The notes under the pieces: generated by a model
What the model saw: the letters and a program-made list of their open reading frames with translations, nothing else
What the model was told of the DNA's origin: nothing
Database searches by the model: none
Position numbers and translations under genes: made by a program
In this document: positions 48,909-56,810 of the stretch, in pieces
How the letters are laid out: each line of letters starts with the position of its first letter
Numbering within the stretch: the first letter of the stretch is position 1
NCBI RefSeq assembly: GCF_003048835.2
Contig: NZ_CP060705.1
Coordinates: forward strand, 1,302,001-1,366,000
Length of the DNA stretch: 64,000 bases
Source: Campylobacter concisus
Lineage (GTDB): Bacteria > Campylobacterota > Campylobacteria > Campylobacterales > Campylobacteraceae
Direction of reading: 5' to 3'

Positions 48909-48914
48909 TATAAT
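48909..48914 (+). promoter_or_regulatory. Promoter -10 box of the copper-delivery operon
   Basis: TATAAT about 37 bases before the PCuAC start, with AAAGGA in between; upstream is AT-rich. Confidence 0.6.
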
Positions 48915-48950
48915 CTGAAAACCATTATTAATTTACCATAAAGGAAAAAT

Positions 48951-49373
48951 ATGAAAAAACTTGTTTTTGGTGCATTGCTTGCGGCATCTACACTAGTGGC
49001 GGCTGACATCAGCCTAGAAAATGTCAGAGCAAGAGACACAAAGCCTGGCACAAACAACAGCGCTATTTTCATGGATATCAAAAATGCTTCAAATGCCGAT
49101 GTAAAGCTAGTTGGCGTTCATTCAAGTGTTTGCAAAAGCACTGAAATTCACACTCACAAGATGGAAAATGGCATGATGGCTATGGTTCAGGTTGAAGACG
49201 CCGTTATCCCAAAAAATGGCGAGACAAAGCTAGCGCCTGGCGGTCTTCACATCATGCTTATGGATCTAAATAGACCTATAAAAGATGGCGACAAGGTTGA
49301 TCTGGAGCTTAAATTTAGCAACGGCGAGAGCATCAAGCTTGATAATATCGGAGTAACCAAAAACTTTAAATAA
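48951..49373 (+). CDS. Periplasmic copper chaperone PCuAC
   Basis: A 140-residue protein with a signal peptide (1-18). The copper-binding pattern H-x-M ... M ... H-x-M is present (HTHKMENGMMAM, then GGLHIMLMDL). PCuAC delivers Cu(I) to the CuA or CuB site of cytochrome oxidases. It is followed by a small membrane protein and by a SCO1-like protein, the order of C. jejuni Cj0909-Cj0911, so the three likely work in oxidase copper insertion (probably the cbb3 type). Confidence 0.9.
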   Translation: MKKLVFGALLAASTLVAADISLENVRARDTKPGTNNSAIFMDIKNASNADVKLVGVHSSVCKSTEIHTHKMENGMMAMVQVEDAVIPKNGETKLAPGGLHIMLMDLNRPIKDGDKVDLELKFSNGESIKLDNIGVTKNFK

Positions 49374-49837
49374 TGAAAAAAATTCTAATCATTTTTTCAC
49401 TCATATTTATCGTAGCAGGTGCTTTTTGGATAGGTCATAAATTTATGGTCAGCAAAGAGGATCCGCCTGAATTTGCCGATGTAAATACATCGCTTGATCC
49501 TCTAAAATGCGATCTAAACAAAGATGCTTGCGAGGTGAAATTTAATGGCGTTAAGCTAAAGATAGACATCTCGCCAAGACCGATCTTTGCGATGAGGCCG
49601 TTTAGCTTTAAGATCATTAATGGCAAAAATTTAGGGCTAAAAGATCCAAACCTTGTAATCGATGGCATAAACATGAACATGGGTTCTATAAAGGCAAGGC
49701 TTGATCAAAGAGGCGATAATCTAATAGCGCAAGTCGTGTTAAGTGCTTGCGTGGTCGATCTTATGAGGTATAGGTTTAAGCTGCTTGATGGCGAAAAAGA
49801 TACTGGGTTTTTTGTCGATCTCGATCTAAAAATGTAA
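49373..49837 (+). CDS. Membrane-anchored protein between PCuAC and SCO1 genes
   Basis: A 154-residue protein with an N-terminal anchor (residues 3-20) and a periplasmic beta-rich domain containing KCDLNKDACEVKFNG and GINMNMGSIKA ... VVLSACVVDLMRYRF. Cysteine and methionine placement suggests a metal-related role. Equivalent to the hypothetical Cj0910. The start codon overlaps the stop of PCuAC by one base, and the SCO1 gene follows after six bases. Confidence 0.78.
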   Translation: MKKILIIFSLIFIVAGAFWIGHKFMVSKEDPPEFADVNTSLDPLKCDLNKDACEVKFNGVKLKIDISPRPIFAMRPFSFKIINGKNLGLKDPNLVIDGINMNMGSIKARLDQRGDNLIAQVVLSACVVDLMRYRFKLLDGEKDTGFFVDLDLKM

Positions 49838-49843
49838 GGGCAA

Positions 49844-50389
49844 ATGATGAAAAAGACACTTTGGGGCTTAATAATAATCTTAATATGCGCAGGTCTTGCG
49901 ATGCTTTTTATAAAGCCAAACAAGTATGATTTTAAGGCGCTTTCAGAGCATGGCGAAGTGAGTCTTAAAAACTATAACGGCAAGTATAAAGCGATATATT
50001 TTGGTTATCTTTACTGCCCCGATGTCTGCCCTACTACGCTCTCTCTTGTGGGCGATGAGCTAAATAAACTAAAAAGAGACGACTTTGAGCTACTTTTCAT
50101 CACTCTTGATCCTGATCGTGACACGCCCGAAAATTTAACCCTAATGGCAAAAAATTTCTACAAAGATGCAGACGGACTAAAGATGAATGATCTACCAAAA
50201 GTTGCTAAAAACTACGGCGTAAAATACCAAAAAGTGCATCTTAAAAACTCTGCTATGGGCTACTCTGTCGCTCACAGCTCTGCTATCTATCTGCTAGATA
50301 AAGATGGGAATTTCTACAGCGAAATTTCAAATTTAACTAGTGAAAATATCAGAGAAAATCTTTTAAATTTGATAAAAGATAGACCTTAA
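49844..50389 (+). CDS. SCO1/SenC-family copper-binding thioredoxin-fold protein
   Basis: A 181-residue protein with an N-terminal membrane anchor (about 5-22) and a thioredoxin-fold domain. Copper ligands are Cys58 and Cys62 (YCPDVCPTT) and His144 (SVAHSS). Metallates CuA-type sites or keeps their thiols reduced. Third gene of the copper-delivery operon. The LDPDRDTPENL motif is typical of SCO proteins. Confidence 0.92.
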   Translation: MMKKTLWGLIIILICAGLAMLFIKPNKYDFKALSEHGEVSLKNYNGKYKAIYFGYLYCPDVCPTTLSLVGDELNKLKRDDFELLFITLDPDRDTPENLTLMAKNFYKDADGLKMNDLPKVAKNYGVKYQKVHLKNSAMGYSVAHSSAIYLLDKDGNFYSEISNLTSENIRENLLNLIKDRP

Positions 50390-50464
50390 ATTTATCTTTT
50401 AGATCAAAACTTCTTATTTTTAAAGAAAAACTTCTTAAACAGCTATACAATTCTTTTTAAACTA

Positions 50465-50472
50465 GCCGATAT
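50465..50472 (+). promoter_or_regulatory. Putative sigma28 (FliA) -10 box of chemoreceptor 1
   Basis: GCCGATAT followed by AAA, 32 bases before the GTG start; identical to the box upstream of the second chemoreceptor at 62212-62219. No clear -35. Confidence 0.55.
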
Positions 50473-50503
50473 AAAATTCAAATCATTATGTAAAGGAATT
50501 CGT

Positions 50504-52453
50504 GTGAAGTCAATCACCAATAAAATAGCACTAATGCTAATAGTTGCTCTATGTATTTCGTTTGTGGCTATGTCAGCTGTTAGTTACTACACTGCTCAAA
50601 ACAAAACCATCGAGCTAGTCACACAAGCTCAACGTCAAATTCTAAAAGATGTTAAAAATGCAATGGATACATTTTTTAATAACAATCTTCATATCGTGGA
50701 TAGCATGTCCTCTATCTTGTCAAAGCTAGACGAAAACCGCAACGGCATCGACGCCATCTTAGCTCAAGCCAAATCGATGTCAAATAAAGAGGTTGGGCTT
50801 GTTTATGCTGGCTATAATGACGGTGCGATGTACCGCTCAAATGGCAAAAATGAAACCCCAAAAGATGGCTATGATCCAAGAGCTAGAGACTGGTATAAAC
50901 TAGCTAAAGAAAAAAATGGCATTACCTTTACCGATCCTTACGTATCTGCATCTTTGCAACAAATGGTGATAAGCTTCGTTGCTCCTATAAAAGACATCGG
51001 TGTAACAGCGACAAATGTTAGCATCGAAGAGCTAAGCAAAGAGATCATGAGTATCAGCAAGACTGATTATAGTTATGCTTATGTAGTAGATAAAGATGGC
51101 AAGATCATCATTCACCCTGACAAAGATCTAGTCGGCAAAGACAATCCAACCACAAGCAAGCTAGTCGCTAGATATAAAAATAAAGAATTTAATGAAAATG
51201 GACTAATTGCCTATAAAAACACAAAGGGCGAGGATAGATATGCTGACTTCATAGAGCTAAACGATCGTGGCTGGCTGGCTATATCTGCTATGCAAAAAGA
51301 TGTATTTACCACAAATACTATGCCCCTCCTAAAGATCCAGCTAATCCTAGCAGTGCTATTTATCGTTATCCTTTCAGCATTTGTCTATTTCTTACTTAAA
51401 AAGTCTCTTAACCCTATAAAAACTATCCAGTCTAAGCTTGATGATCTATTTAAATTTGTAACTTACGAAGCAAAAGCACCAAGCAAGCTAGAGGTAAGAT
51501 CAAATGATGAATTTGGTGAGATGAGTAAAGCGATAAATGAAAACATCGATAAAGTCGTAGCTGGCATCAAAAAAGATAGCACTATGATAGATGAGCTAAA
51601 TAAGGTAGCAAATTTAATGATCAAAGGAAACCTTGGAGCAAAGATAGGCTCAACTCCAAACAACCCATCACTAAATGAATTAAAAGAGCTACTAAATAAA
51701 TTCTTTACATCTATCTCAGCAAATTTAAAAGGCATAACAAACGTTCTTAGCTCATATACTAAAAACGACTTTACAGCAAAGGTTGAGATAAATGAAGAGC
51801 TAGAAGCCGATCTAAAGGCTATGATACTTGGAGTATCTAATATGGGTGAAGTAATTTGCACTATGCTAAACTCAAATTTAAATGATGCCAAGATGCTTGA
51901 AGAAAAGGCTACAACTTTGGCTTTGGCTATGAAAGAGCTTACACAAGGTGCTAGCACACAAGCAAATAGCTTACAAGAATCAGCAGCTGCAGTTGAGCAA
52001 ATGTCAAGCTCAATGAATGCCATCTCTCAAAAGACAGCTGATGTCATAAGACAAAGTGATGAAATTAAAAACATCATAACTATCATTAGAGATATAGCAG
52101 ATCAAACAAACCTTCTAGCTCTTAATGCAGCAATTGAAGCAGCCAGAGCAGGAGAGCATGGCAGAGGATTTGCAGTTGTTGCTGATGAAGTTAGAAAACT
52201 AGCAGAAAGAACACAAAAATCTCTAGGAGAGATAGAAGCAAATACAAATGTACTTGCTCAATCAATAAATGAGATGAGTGAATCTATAAGAGAGCAAAGT
52301 GAAGGCATAAATATGATAAATCAATCAGTTGCTCAAATAGATAATCTAACAAAAGAGAATGTTGTAATTGCAAACCAAGCAAACGAAGTAACAAGCGATG
52401 TTGATAACATGGCCAAGACAATAGTAAGTGAAGTAAGAAAGAATAAATTTTAA
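50504..52453 (+). CDS. Methyl-accepting chemotaxis protein 1 (dCache sensor)
   Basis: A 649-residue chemoreceptor. It starts at GTG with AAAGGA eight bases upstream. Membrane segment about 7-28, periplasmic double-Cache domain about 35-270 with [12 protein letters not shown] (the ligand-pocket motif of dCache receptors), membrane segment about 278-300, HAMP-like region and a signalling domain whose hairpin tip is [20 protein letters not shown]. It signals through CheW/CheA. The last 165 residues are almost identical to the receptor at 60.2 kb. The ligand is unknown. Confidence 0.93.
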   Translation: MKSITNKIALMLIVALCISFVAMSAVSYYTAQNKTIELVTQAQRQILKDVKNAMDTFFNNNLHIVDSMSSILSKLDENRNGIDAILAQAKSMSNKEVGLVYAGYNDGAMYRSNGKNETPKDGYDPRARDWYKLAKEKNGITFTDPYVSASLQQMVISFVAPIKDIGVTATNVSIEELSKEIMSISKTDYSYAYVVDKDGKIIIHPDKDLVGKDNPTTSKLVARYKNKEFNENGLIAYKNTKGEDRYADFIELNDRGWLAISAMQKDVFTTNTMPLLKIQLILAVLFIVILSAFVYFLLKKSLNPIKTIQSKLDDLFKFVTYEAKAPSKLEVRSNDEFGEMSKAINENIDKVVAGIKKDSTMIDELNKVANLMIKGNLGAKIGSTPNNPSLNELKELLNKFFTSISANLKGITNVLSSYTKNDFTAKVEINEELEADLKAMILGVSNMGEVICTMLNSNLNDAKMLEEKATTLALAMKELTQGASTQANSLQESAAAVEQMSSSMNAISQKTADVIRQSDEIKNIITIIRDIADQTNLLALNAAIEAARAGEHGRGFAVVADEVRKLAERTQKSLGEIEANTNVLAQSINEMSESIREQSEGINMINQSVAQIDNLTKENVVIANQANEVTSDVDNMAKTIVSEVRKNKF

Positions 52454-52592
52454 TCAAACTACTTCATATATCTTCATAAATTTCAACCTGGTTTAGACTG
52501 GGTTGGGATTTAATCTTTTTAAATTCTAAATCTTAAATTTAATCTTTGTGTTTATCTATAAATTTCAAATTTAGTACTCAAGAATTATCTAT

Positions 52593-52686
52593 CAAATTTT
52601 AAAATTTTATGAGCGAGCATATCACGCTTCTAAATTTAGTGGCGAATGGTTATGAGCCCTAAATTTAGTAAGTTGCTAAGGCGAGT
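52593..52686 (+). repeat. Interspersed AT-rich repeat, module 1, copy c (right end lost)
   Basis: Begins CAAATTTTAAAATTTTATGAGC with GAGCGAGCATATCACG, then CTAAATTTAGTGGCGA, TAAATTTAGTA and GCTAAGGCGAGT; the right end is cut at about 52686, where noise and adapter sequence begin. Confidence 0.75.
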
Positions 52687-52804
52687 CATATAAGATAATA
52701 TTTCTCACTACTATACCTTATTATTTTTTTTTAATATGCTGAGCGTCTCACCGAATACTACACAGTCCTCTTCGTCGTCAGCGTCAGATGTGTATAATTG
52801 ACAG
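52687..52804. other. Illumina Nextera adapter read-through artefact in the assembly
   Basis: Positions 52786-52804 match the Tn5 mosaic end AGATGTGTATAAGAGACAG at 17 of 19 bases; 52772-52785 match the Nextera read-1 arm TCGTCGGCAGCGTC at 13 of 14. Then, moving left, an 8-base index AGTCCTCT (52764-52771; S503 is TATCCTCT), CTACAC and ACCGA of the P5 arm with more errors, and nine T (52724-52732). On the minus strand this is exactly insert, adapter, index, P5, poly-A, with error rising along the read. 52687-52723 looks like junk read tail; its left limit is uncertain. Confidence 0.93.
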
Positions 52805-52920
52805 GGAGACAAGGGGGACTTGAATTACGAAGCCGTCCCTTTGCCCCCCTTTTTAAATCCCCCAATCCCCTCGCACGTTAGAGGTGGCATGCAATGGTGC
52901 TGGCGCACTGCATGCGGTTT
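52803..52920 (+). repeat. Two-hairpin repeat, module 2, copy B
   Basis: Hairpin 1 (52803-52819 with 52835-52850) around the same loop TTGAATTACGAAGCC as copy A, with wobble-type differences in the stem. CAATCCCCTCGCACGTTAGA is identical to copy A. Hairpin 2 is GCATGC-AAT-GGTGC with GCACT-GCATGC (52887-52915). The first bases coincide with the adapter edge, so the left boundary may be truncated. Confidence 0.78.
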
Positions 52921-52991
52921 GCTATGTTAAATTTGAAATTTGTTTGGGCTTACTAAAGTTTAAATTTACACCCCAAAACAAAAATTTAAAT

Positions 52992-53333
52992 TTACCTCAC
53001 CTTATAATGCACGCTACCGCCATATGCGATGTCTTCGGCTTTTACGTCATCGCTTGTTAAGATTTCGCTTATCTTGCCACTTGCTTCAAGCCTTTCTCTA
53101 TTTTCCTGAGCGTCTTCTTGGTAGCTATAAACCATCGCAACGCTCACCACGCCGCTAATGCCCTCTATCATCTTAAAAACTCTGATCTCATCTTCTATGC
53201 TCTCTGAGCTAACGACCACCACGATCCTATCTTCTGCATCAGTGATGATCTCGCACTCTTTTAACTTGCTTATCTCGTTTTTGACACTCTCATTTTTATT
53301 ATCCGTATAGACTATCAGACTTGAAATATTCAT
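52992..53333 (-). CDS. napD: NapD, chaperone for the periplasmic nitrate reductase
   Basis: A 113-residue small cytoplasmic protein with the NapD ferredoxin-like fold pattern (MNISSLIVYTDNK, then IVVVVSSES and GVVSVAMVYSYQED). NapD binds the Tat signal of NapA and controls its maturation and export. It carries a C-terminal extension of about 25 residues. Last gene of the nap operon, overlapping napL by four bases. Confidence 0.88.
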   Translation of the reverse strand: MNISSLIVYTDNKNESVKNEISKLKECEIITDAEDRIVVVVSSESIEDEIRVFKMIEGISGVVSVAMVYSYQEDAQENRERLEASGKISEILTSDDVKAEDIAYGGSVHYKVR

Positions 53334-54265
53334 CTAACTCTCCAAAATAAAATTTTCTTCTCATAAGCAGAGGTCACAACCTCGTTGTCGCTTATAAAAA
53401 CTATGCTATTTATCGTGCTTTGCCCAGTTTTTAGCATAGCGATATTTTCCATGCTAGCACTATCAACTAAATTTACATCGCTCATCTCATCGCTCATATA
53501 TGCAGCGATCTTGCCGTCACTACTAAGCCCCACGCCATAAACCAAAAAGCCAGTGTTTATCTTTTTTAGCGCTCCAGCAGAGAAGATGCCAACGATCCTG
53601 TCGGTGCCTCCACTTATCATGACGCCATTTTTATAGGCGATGTCGTAGATATTATCAGTGTGGATATCTAAAATTTTGTCCATCTTTTTAGTGCGAACAT
53701 TGTAAAAATAGACCTTACCGCTCTCGCAAGCGATCGCTAGCGTGCCTCTATCCTCGCTTATCTCCATGTCTGAGAGCATTGCGATTGATATCTTAAAACT
53801 ATCATAAATTTCGCTACTTTTTAGGTTTAAAAAGTAAATTTCATTGCTGATCGAGGCAAGTGCGACGTGCTCTCCGTCTAAAAATAGAGCCTTTTTTATC
53901 GCTTGATTAGCCATTTTTATGCTTCTTATCTGCCCATTTTCTCTTAGATAAAGTACCTTTGTAGCGTAGTCGCCCTCGCTTAGGATGAGTATCTTGCCAT
54001 TTAGCTCATCGACATTTAAAATTTTTGGTCTTTCATGGTCGCTAACGTAGGTTTTTATATCATCCATTTTGATGATCTCGTCAAATTTAGACTCTTTTGG
54101 ATCATAAATTTCAACCGTGCCACCATCAGTTGCGATAAAAAGTTTGTAATTTATCAGCGTAGTATTAAGCACATTTGCACTAGCTTCTATCTCTTTAATA
54201 GGCGTTGTGATCTCATTTGCAAAGATAAAATTTAACAAGCAAAAAAGAAAAAATAAAACTCTCAT
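53330..54265 (-). CDS. napL: NapL, periplasmic beta-propeller-like protein of the nap operon
   Basis: A 311-residue protein with a signal peptide (1-16) and WD40-like repeats (for example GGTDRIVGIF, NSIVFISDNEVVTSAYEKKI). NapL is found in epsilonproteobacterial nap operons between napB or napF and napD; its exact role is not settled, but it affects nitrate reductase activity. It overlaps both napF and napD by four bases. Confidence 0.87.
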   Translation of the reverse strand: MRVLFFLFCLLNFIFANEITTPIKEIEASANVLNTTLINYKLFIATDGGTVEIYDPKESKFDEIIKMDDIKTYVSDHERPKILNVDELNGKILILSEGDYATKVLYLRENGQIRSIKMANQAIKKALFLDGEHVALASISNEIYFLNLKSSEIYDSFKISIAMLSDMEISEDRGTLAIACESGKVYFYNVRTKKMDKILDIHTDNIYDIAYKNGVMISGGTDRIVGIFSAGALKKINTGFLVYGVGLSSDGKIAAYMSDEMSDVNLVDSASMENIAMLKTGQSTINSIVFISDNEVVTSAYEKKILFWRVR

Positions 54266-54729
54266 AAAGCCTCCATCTCAAGCGAATTTTTAAAACAAAC
54301 ATCAAAGCACTCGCCGCAGCTTACGCAATTTTGATTGATTATGGGACGAAAAACACCAAGAAACTCAACCGCTTTAAATTTACAAGCATCAAGGCAGTTG
54401 TAACAAATCGTGTCATTCCACGCTAGGCAGCTAGCGACGTTGATGCTAACCTTTGCGTTTATGCTCTTTGGCGAGTTTAAGCTTAATGCCAGGTGGCCGC
54501 TACTTTGGCAAGCTTTCGCGCACTCTTCGCAAAAGTCGCAGCCTAGCTTTTTAACTTTAAAAATAACTCTTTCATTTTCAAAGCTAAGAAGCTCTTTTTC
54601 ACAGGCACTGACGCAGCTAGCCTCACAGCCAGCGCAGTCAAATTCACCGCTAAAAAATGGTGGATTTATAAATTTGGGAGCAGGTTTTGCCCCCAAAATT
54701 TTACTAATTAGCTCTCGCCTGCTTTGCAT
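54262..54729 (-). CDS. napF: NapF-type ferredoxin
   Basis: A 155-residue polyferredoxin without export signal. Cysteine clusters CAGCEASCVSACEKE, CDFCEECAKAC, CYNCLDAC and CVSCGECFDVC provide up to four iron-sulfur sites. NapF is cytoplasmic and is thought to help load the iron-sulfur cluster of NapA or feed electrons. C. jejuni lacks it; Wolinella has it (napAGHBFLD), the same order as here. It overlaps napB and napL. Confidence 0.87.
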   Translation of the reverse strand: MQSRRELISKILGAKPAPKFINPPFFSGEFDCAGCEASCVSACEKELLSFENERVIFKVKKLGCDFCEECAKACQSSGHLALSLNSPKSINAKVSINVASCLAWNDTICYNCLDACKFKAVEFLGVFRPIINQNCVSCGECFDVCFKNSLEMEAL

Positions 54730-55256
54730 TACTTAACGCCGTCATTTAAAACGTCTAGTAAATTTGACTTATGTGAGCCGTTTTTATCTCTAAAGTCAGG
54801 CTTAAATTTATTGCCAACGAGCTGAGTTACGCCATTTTGTTGCTCGACGTGACAAGTTGTGCAGTTATATCTCTCATCATCAAGCTTGCCTGCAAGATCT
54901 TTTTTGTTTCTGATGTCATAAAGGTGAGAAGCTGGGATAGGAGTTGCTCCGCTATCTTTTGCAAACTCAGGCATGTGGCAGGTTACGCACATATTCATAT
55001 CTTTTGTGATAGGCACCAAACCCTCAGTGTCATGCGGGATAAACGGAGGTGCGTTTTCAAAAGATCTGTCAAACCTCTTTGCCATACCTGCTGGCTCTTT
55101 TGTGTAGTTGATGTCTTTTAAAACAACGTCTTTATCGTCTAACAAATCGACATTTCTAAGGCCGATTTGCGAATCGCTAATGCTTGGATTATTCAATGCA
55201 CATGCCGCTAAAAAGGCAGCGCATAGTGCTCCAAGCGCCATTATTTTCATTTTCAT
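54729..55256 (-). CDS. napB: NapB, dihaem cytochrome c of the nitrate reductase
   Basis: A 175-residue periplasmic electron-transfer subunit that passes electrons to NapA. Two haem motifs are visible: CVTCH (residue about 92) and CTTCH (about 132). The N-terminus has a signal peptide with a possible lipobox (FLAAC). It shares its first base with the stop region of napH on one side and napF on the other. Confidence 0.94.
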   Translation of the reverse strand: MKMKIMALGALCAAFLAACALNNPSISDSQIGLRNVDLLDDKDVVLKDINYTKEPAGMAKRFDRSFENAPPFIPHDTEGLVPITKDMNMCVTCHMPEFAKDSGATPIPASHLYDIRNKKDLAGKLDDERYNCTTCHVEQQNGVTQLVGNKFKPDFRDKNGSHKSNLLDVLNDGVK

Positions 55257-56044
55257 TTTTCTCTCCTTAAATTTCTAATACTAAAATTTAACGCCCCGTC
55301 GCCGCAAACGTCGATACATCTACCGCAGCTTATGCACTCGCTTGAGCTAACCGCTCGGCTCTCTTTACCGATCATATCTAGCACTTGCACCTCTGGGCAT
55401 ATGAGCTTGCACTTCATGCACTTTGTGCAGGCATCTGCGTCGTGTTTTACTCTGATGAGTGCAAATTTTGATATCACCGCGTAAAATGCACCAAGCGGGC
55501 AGACATGTGAGCAAATTCCACGCTTTAGCACGAACATATCAAAGGCCACTATGCCAAGGGCGATGCCAATGGTGCTAACTGAGCCGTAGATAATGCCACG
55601 CTGGATGATACCTATAAAGCTAATGCTCTCAAACGCTGGCAGCGAGAGAGCTAGGCTTAAGATAAGAGTGAGCGCTAGCAAGTAGTAGCGCAAATTTTTA
55701 CTTACGTTTAAAATTTTCTCGCCCTTAAAGCCAAATTTCTCTCTTAGCTTGTAAGCAATATCCGTTAGTAAATTTACTGGGCAAACCCACGAGCAAAACG
55801 CTCTAGGAGCGATAAGTGCATAAAATACAAAGACGATGATCGCACCGATTACCCCATTTATGCCTACGCTAAAGCTTGCTAGTAAAATTTGAAGCACCGC
55901 AAATGGATCGCTTAGTGGAATTTGTCCAAAAAGCGTAGATGAGCTTAAATTTCCGCTAAGTATCTTAAACCCATAAACATTTCCTAGGATAAATAGCACT
56001 AGGATAGAAATTTGAGTTATTCGTCTTAAGATTAAAAATTTCAT
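55253..56044 (-). CDS. napH: NapH, membrane quinol dehydrogenase component
   Basis: A 263-residue integral membrane iron-sulfur protein with about four membrane segments, two CxxxCP motifs (CSWVCPVN, CSHVCPLG) and two C-terminal 4Fe-4S motifs (CTKCMKCKLICP, CISCGRCIDVCG). With NapG it oxidises menaquinol and replaces the missing NapC, passing electrons to NapB. It overlaps napG and napB by four bases each. Confidence 0.94.
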   Translation of the reverse strand: MKFLILRRITQISILVLFILGNVYGFKILSGNLSSSTLFGQIPLSDPFAVLQILLASFSVGINGVIGAIIVFVFYALIAPRAFCSWVCPVNLLTDIAYKLREKFGFKGEKILNVSKNLRYYLLALTLILSLALSLPAFESISFIGIIQRGIIYGSVSTIGIALGIVAFDMFVLKRGICSHVCPLGAFYAVISKFALIRVKHDADACTKCMKCKLICPEVQVLDMIGKESRAVSSSECISCGRCIDVCGDGALNFSIRNLRREK

Positions 56045-56808
56045 AGCTCACCGCCATTTAGATAGTCAGTCGCCTTTTTGATGTCGAGCTTTATCTTGCT
56101 GTTGGCATCATCCACGCGCCTTTCATCTTCTTTTATCCAGCCTTTGACGTAGTTATCGCCAACTTTGCCAAGCACAACCTCGCGGTTTAGCACAGTAATG
56201 GCTGCTTTTTCGGTGATACAGGCTCGCTCGCACACGCCACAACCCGTGCAGATATCGCTATCAACTACTGGGAGCAAAAACGCATGCTTTTGCGTCCTTT
56301 CGTTGCGGCGATACTCAAGATACAAGGCCTTATCTATGAGCGGACAAGATCTATAACAAGCATCGCACTGTATGCCCCAGTAGGCCACGCAGTTTTTCAT
56401 ATCGACCACTGCAACGCCCATTTTGGCTTTGTTTATGTCTAGTTTGCCAGCTGTGCTTACTAAATTTGCGTCCAGTGCCCCAGTCGGACAGACTGGCACG
56501 CAAGGGATATGCTCGCACATATGACAAGGAATTTTTCTAGGCTCAAAATAAGGCGTACCGACACTTATACCATCTTCAAGAGTAGCAAGTTTTAGCGTAT
56601 CAAATGGACAGGCCTCTACGCAAAGTCCGCACTTGATACAGCTCTTTAAAAACTGCTCCTCTGCTTTCGCACCAGGCGGTCTAAGAAGTACAAGCGGTGA
56701 GGCTTTGGCACTAAGCGACCATATAAAGCCTCCACCAAGAGCTAAGATCACTGCCTTAGCTCCAAATTTCAAAGCTTCTCGCCTACTTGAAAATTCCATA
56801 TCAGCCAC
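56041..56808 (-). CDS. napG: NapG, periplasmic ferredoxin partner of NapH
   Basis: A 255-residue protein with a Tat signal (SSRREALKFG at residues 7-16) and four 4Fe-4S motifs: CIKCGLCVEACP, CHMCEHIPCVPVCP, CDACYRSCP and CTGCGVCERAC. It receives electrons from NapH at the periplasmic face. Two bases separate it from napA. Confidence 0.95.
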   Translation of the reverse strand: MADMEFSSRREALKFGAKAVILALGGGFIWSLSAKASPLVLLRPPGAKAEEQFLKSCIKCGLCVEACPFDTLKLATLEDGISVGTPYFEPRKIPCHMCEHIPCVPVCPTGALDANLVSTAGKLDINKAKMGVAVVDMKNCVAYWGIQCDACYRSCPLIDKALYLEYRRNERTQKHAFLLPVVDSDICTGCGVCERACITEKAAITVLNREVVLGKVGDNYVKGWIKEDERRVDDANSKIKLDIKKATDYLNGGEL

Positions 56809-56810
56809 TT

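Noticed and set aside
52724-52732. Natural T-tract terminator after chemoreceptor 1
   Set aside because: It lies at the end of the adapter sequence and is better explained as the homopolymer tail of a read-through read.
55253-56044. NapC-type tetrahaem cytochrome in the nap operon
   Set aside because: No CXXCH-rich membrane cytochrome is present; NapG and NapH fill the quinol-oxidising role.
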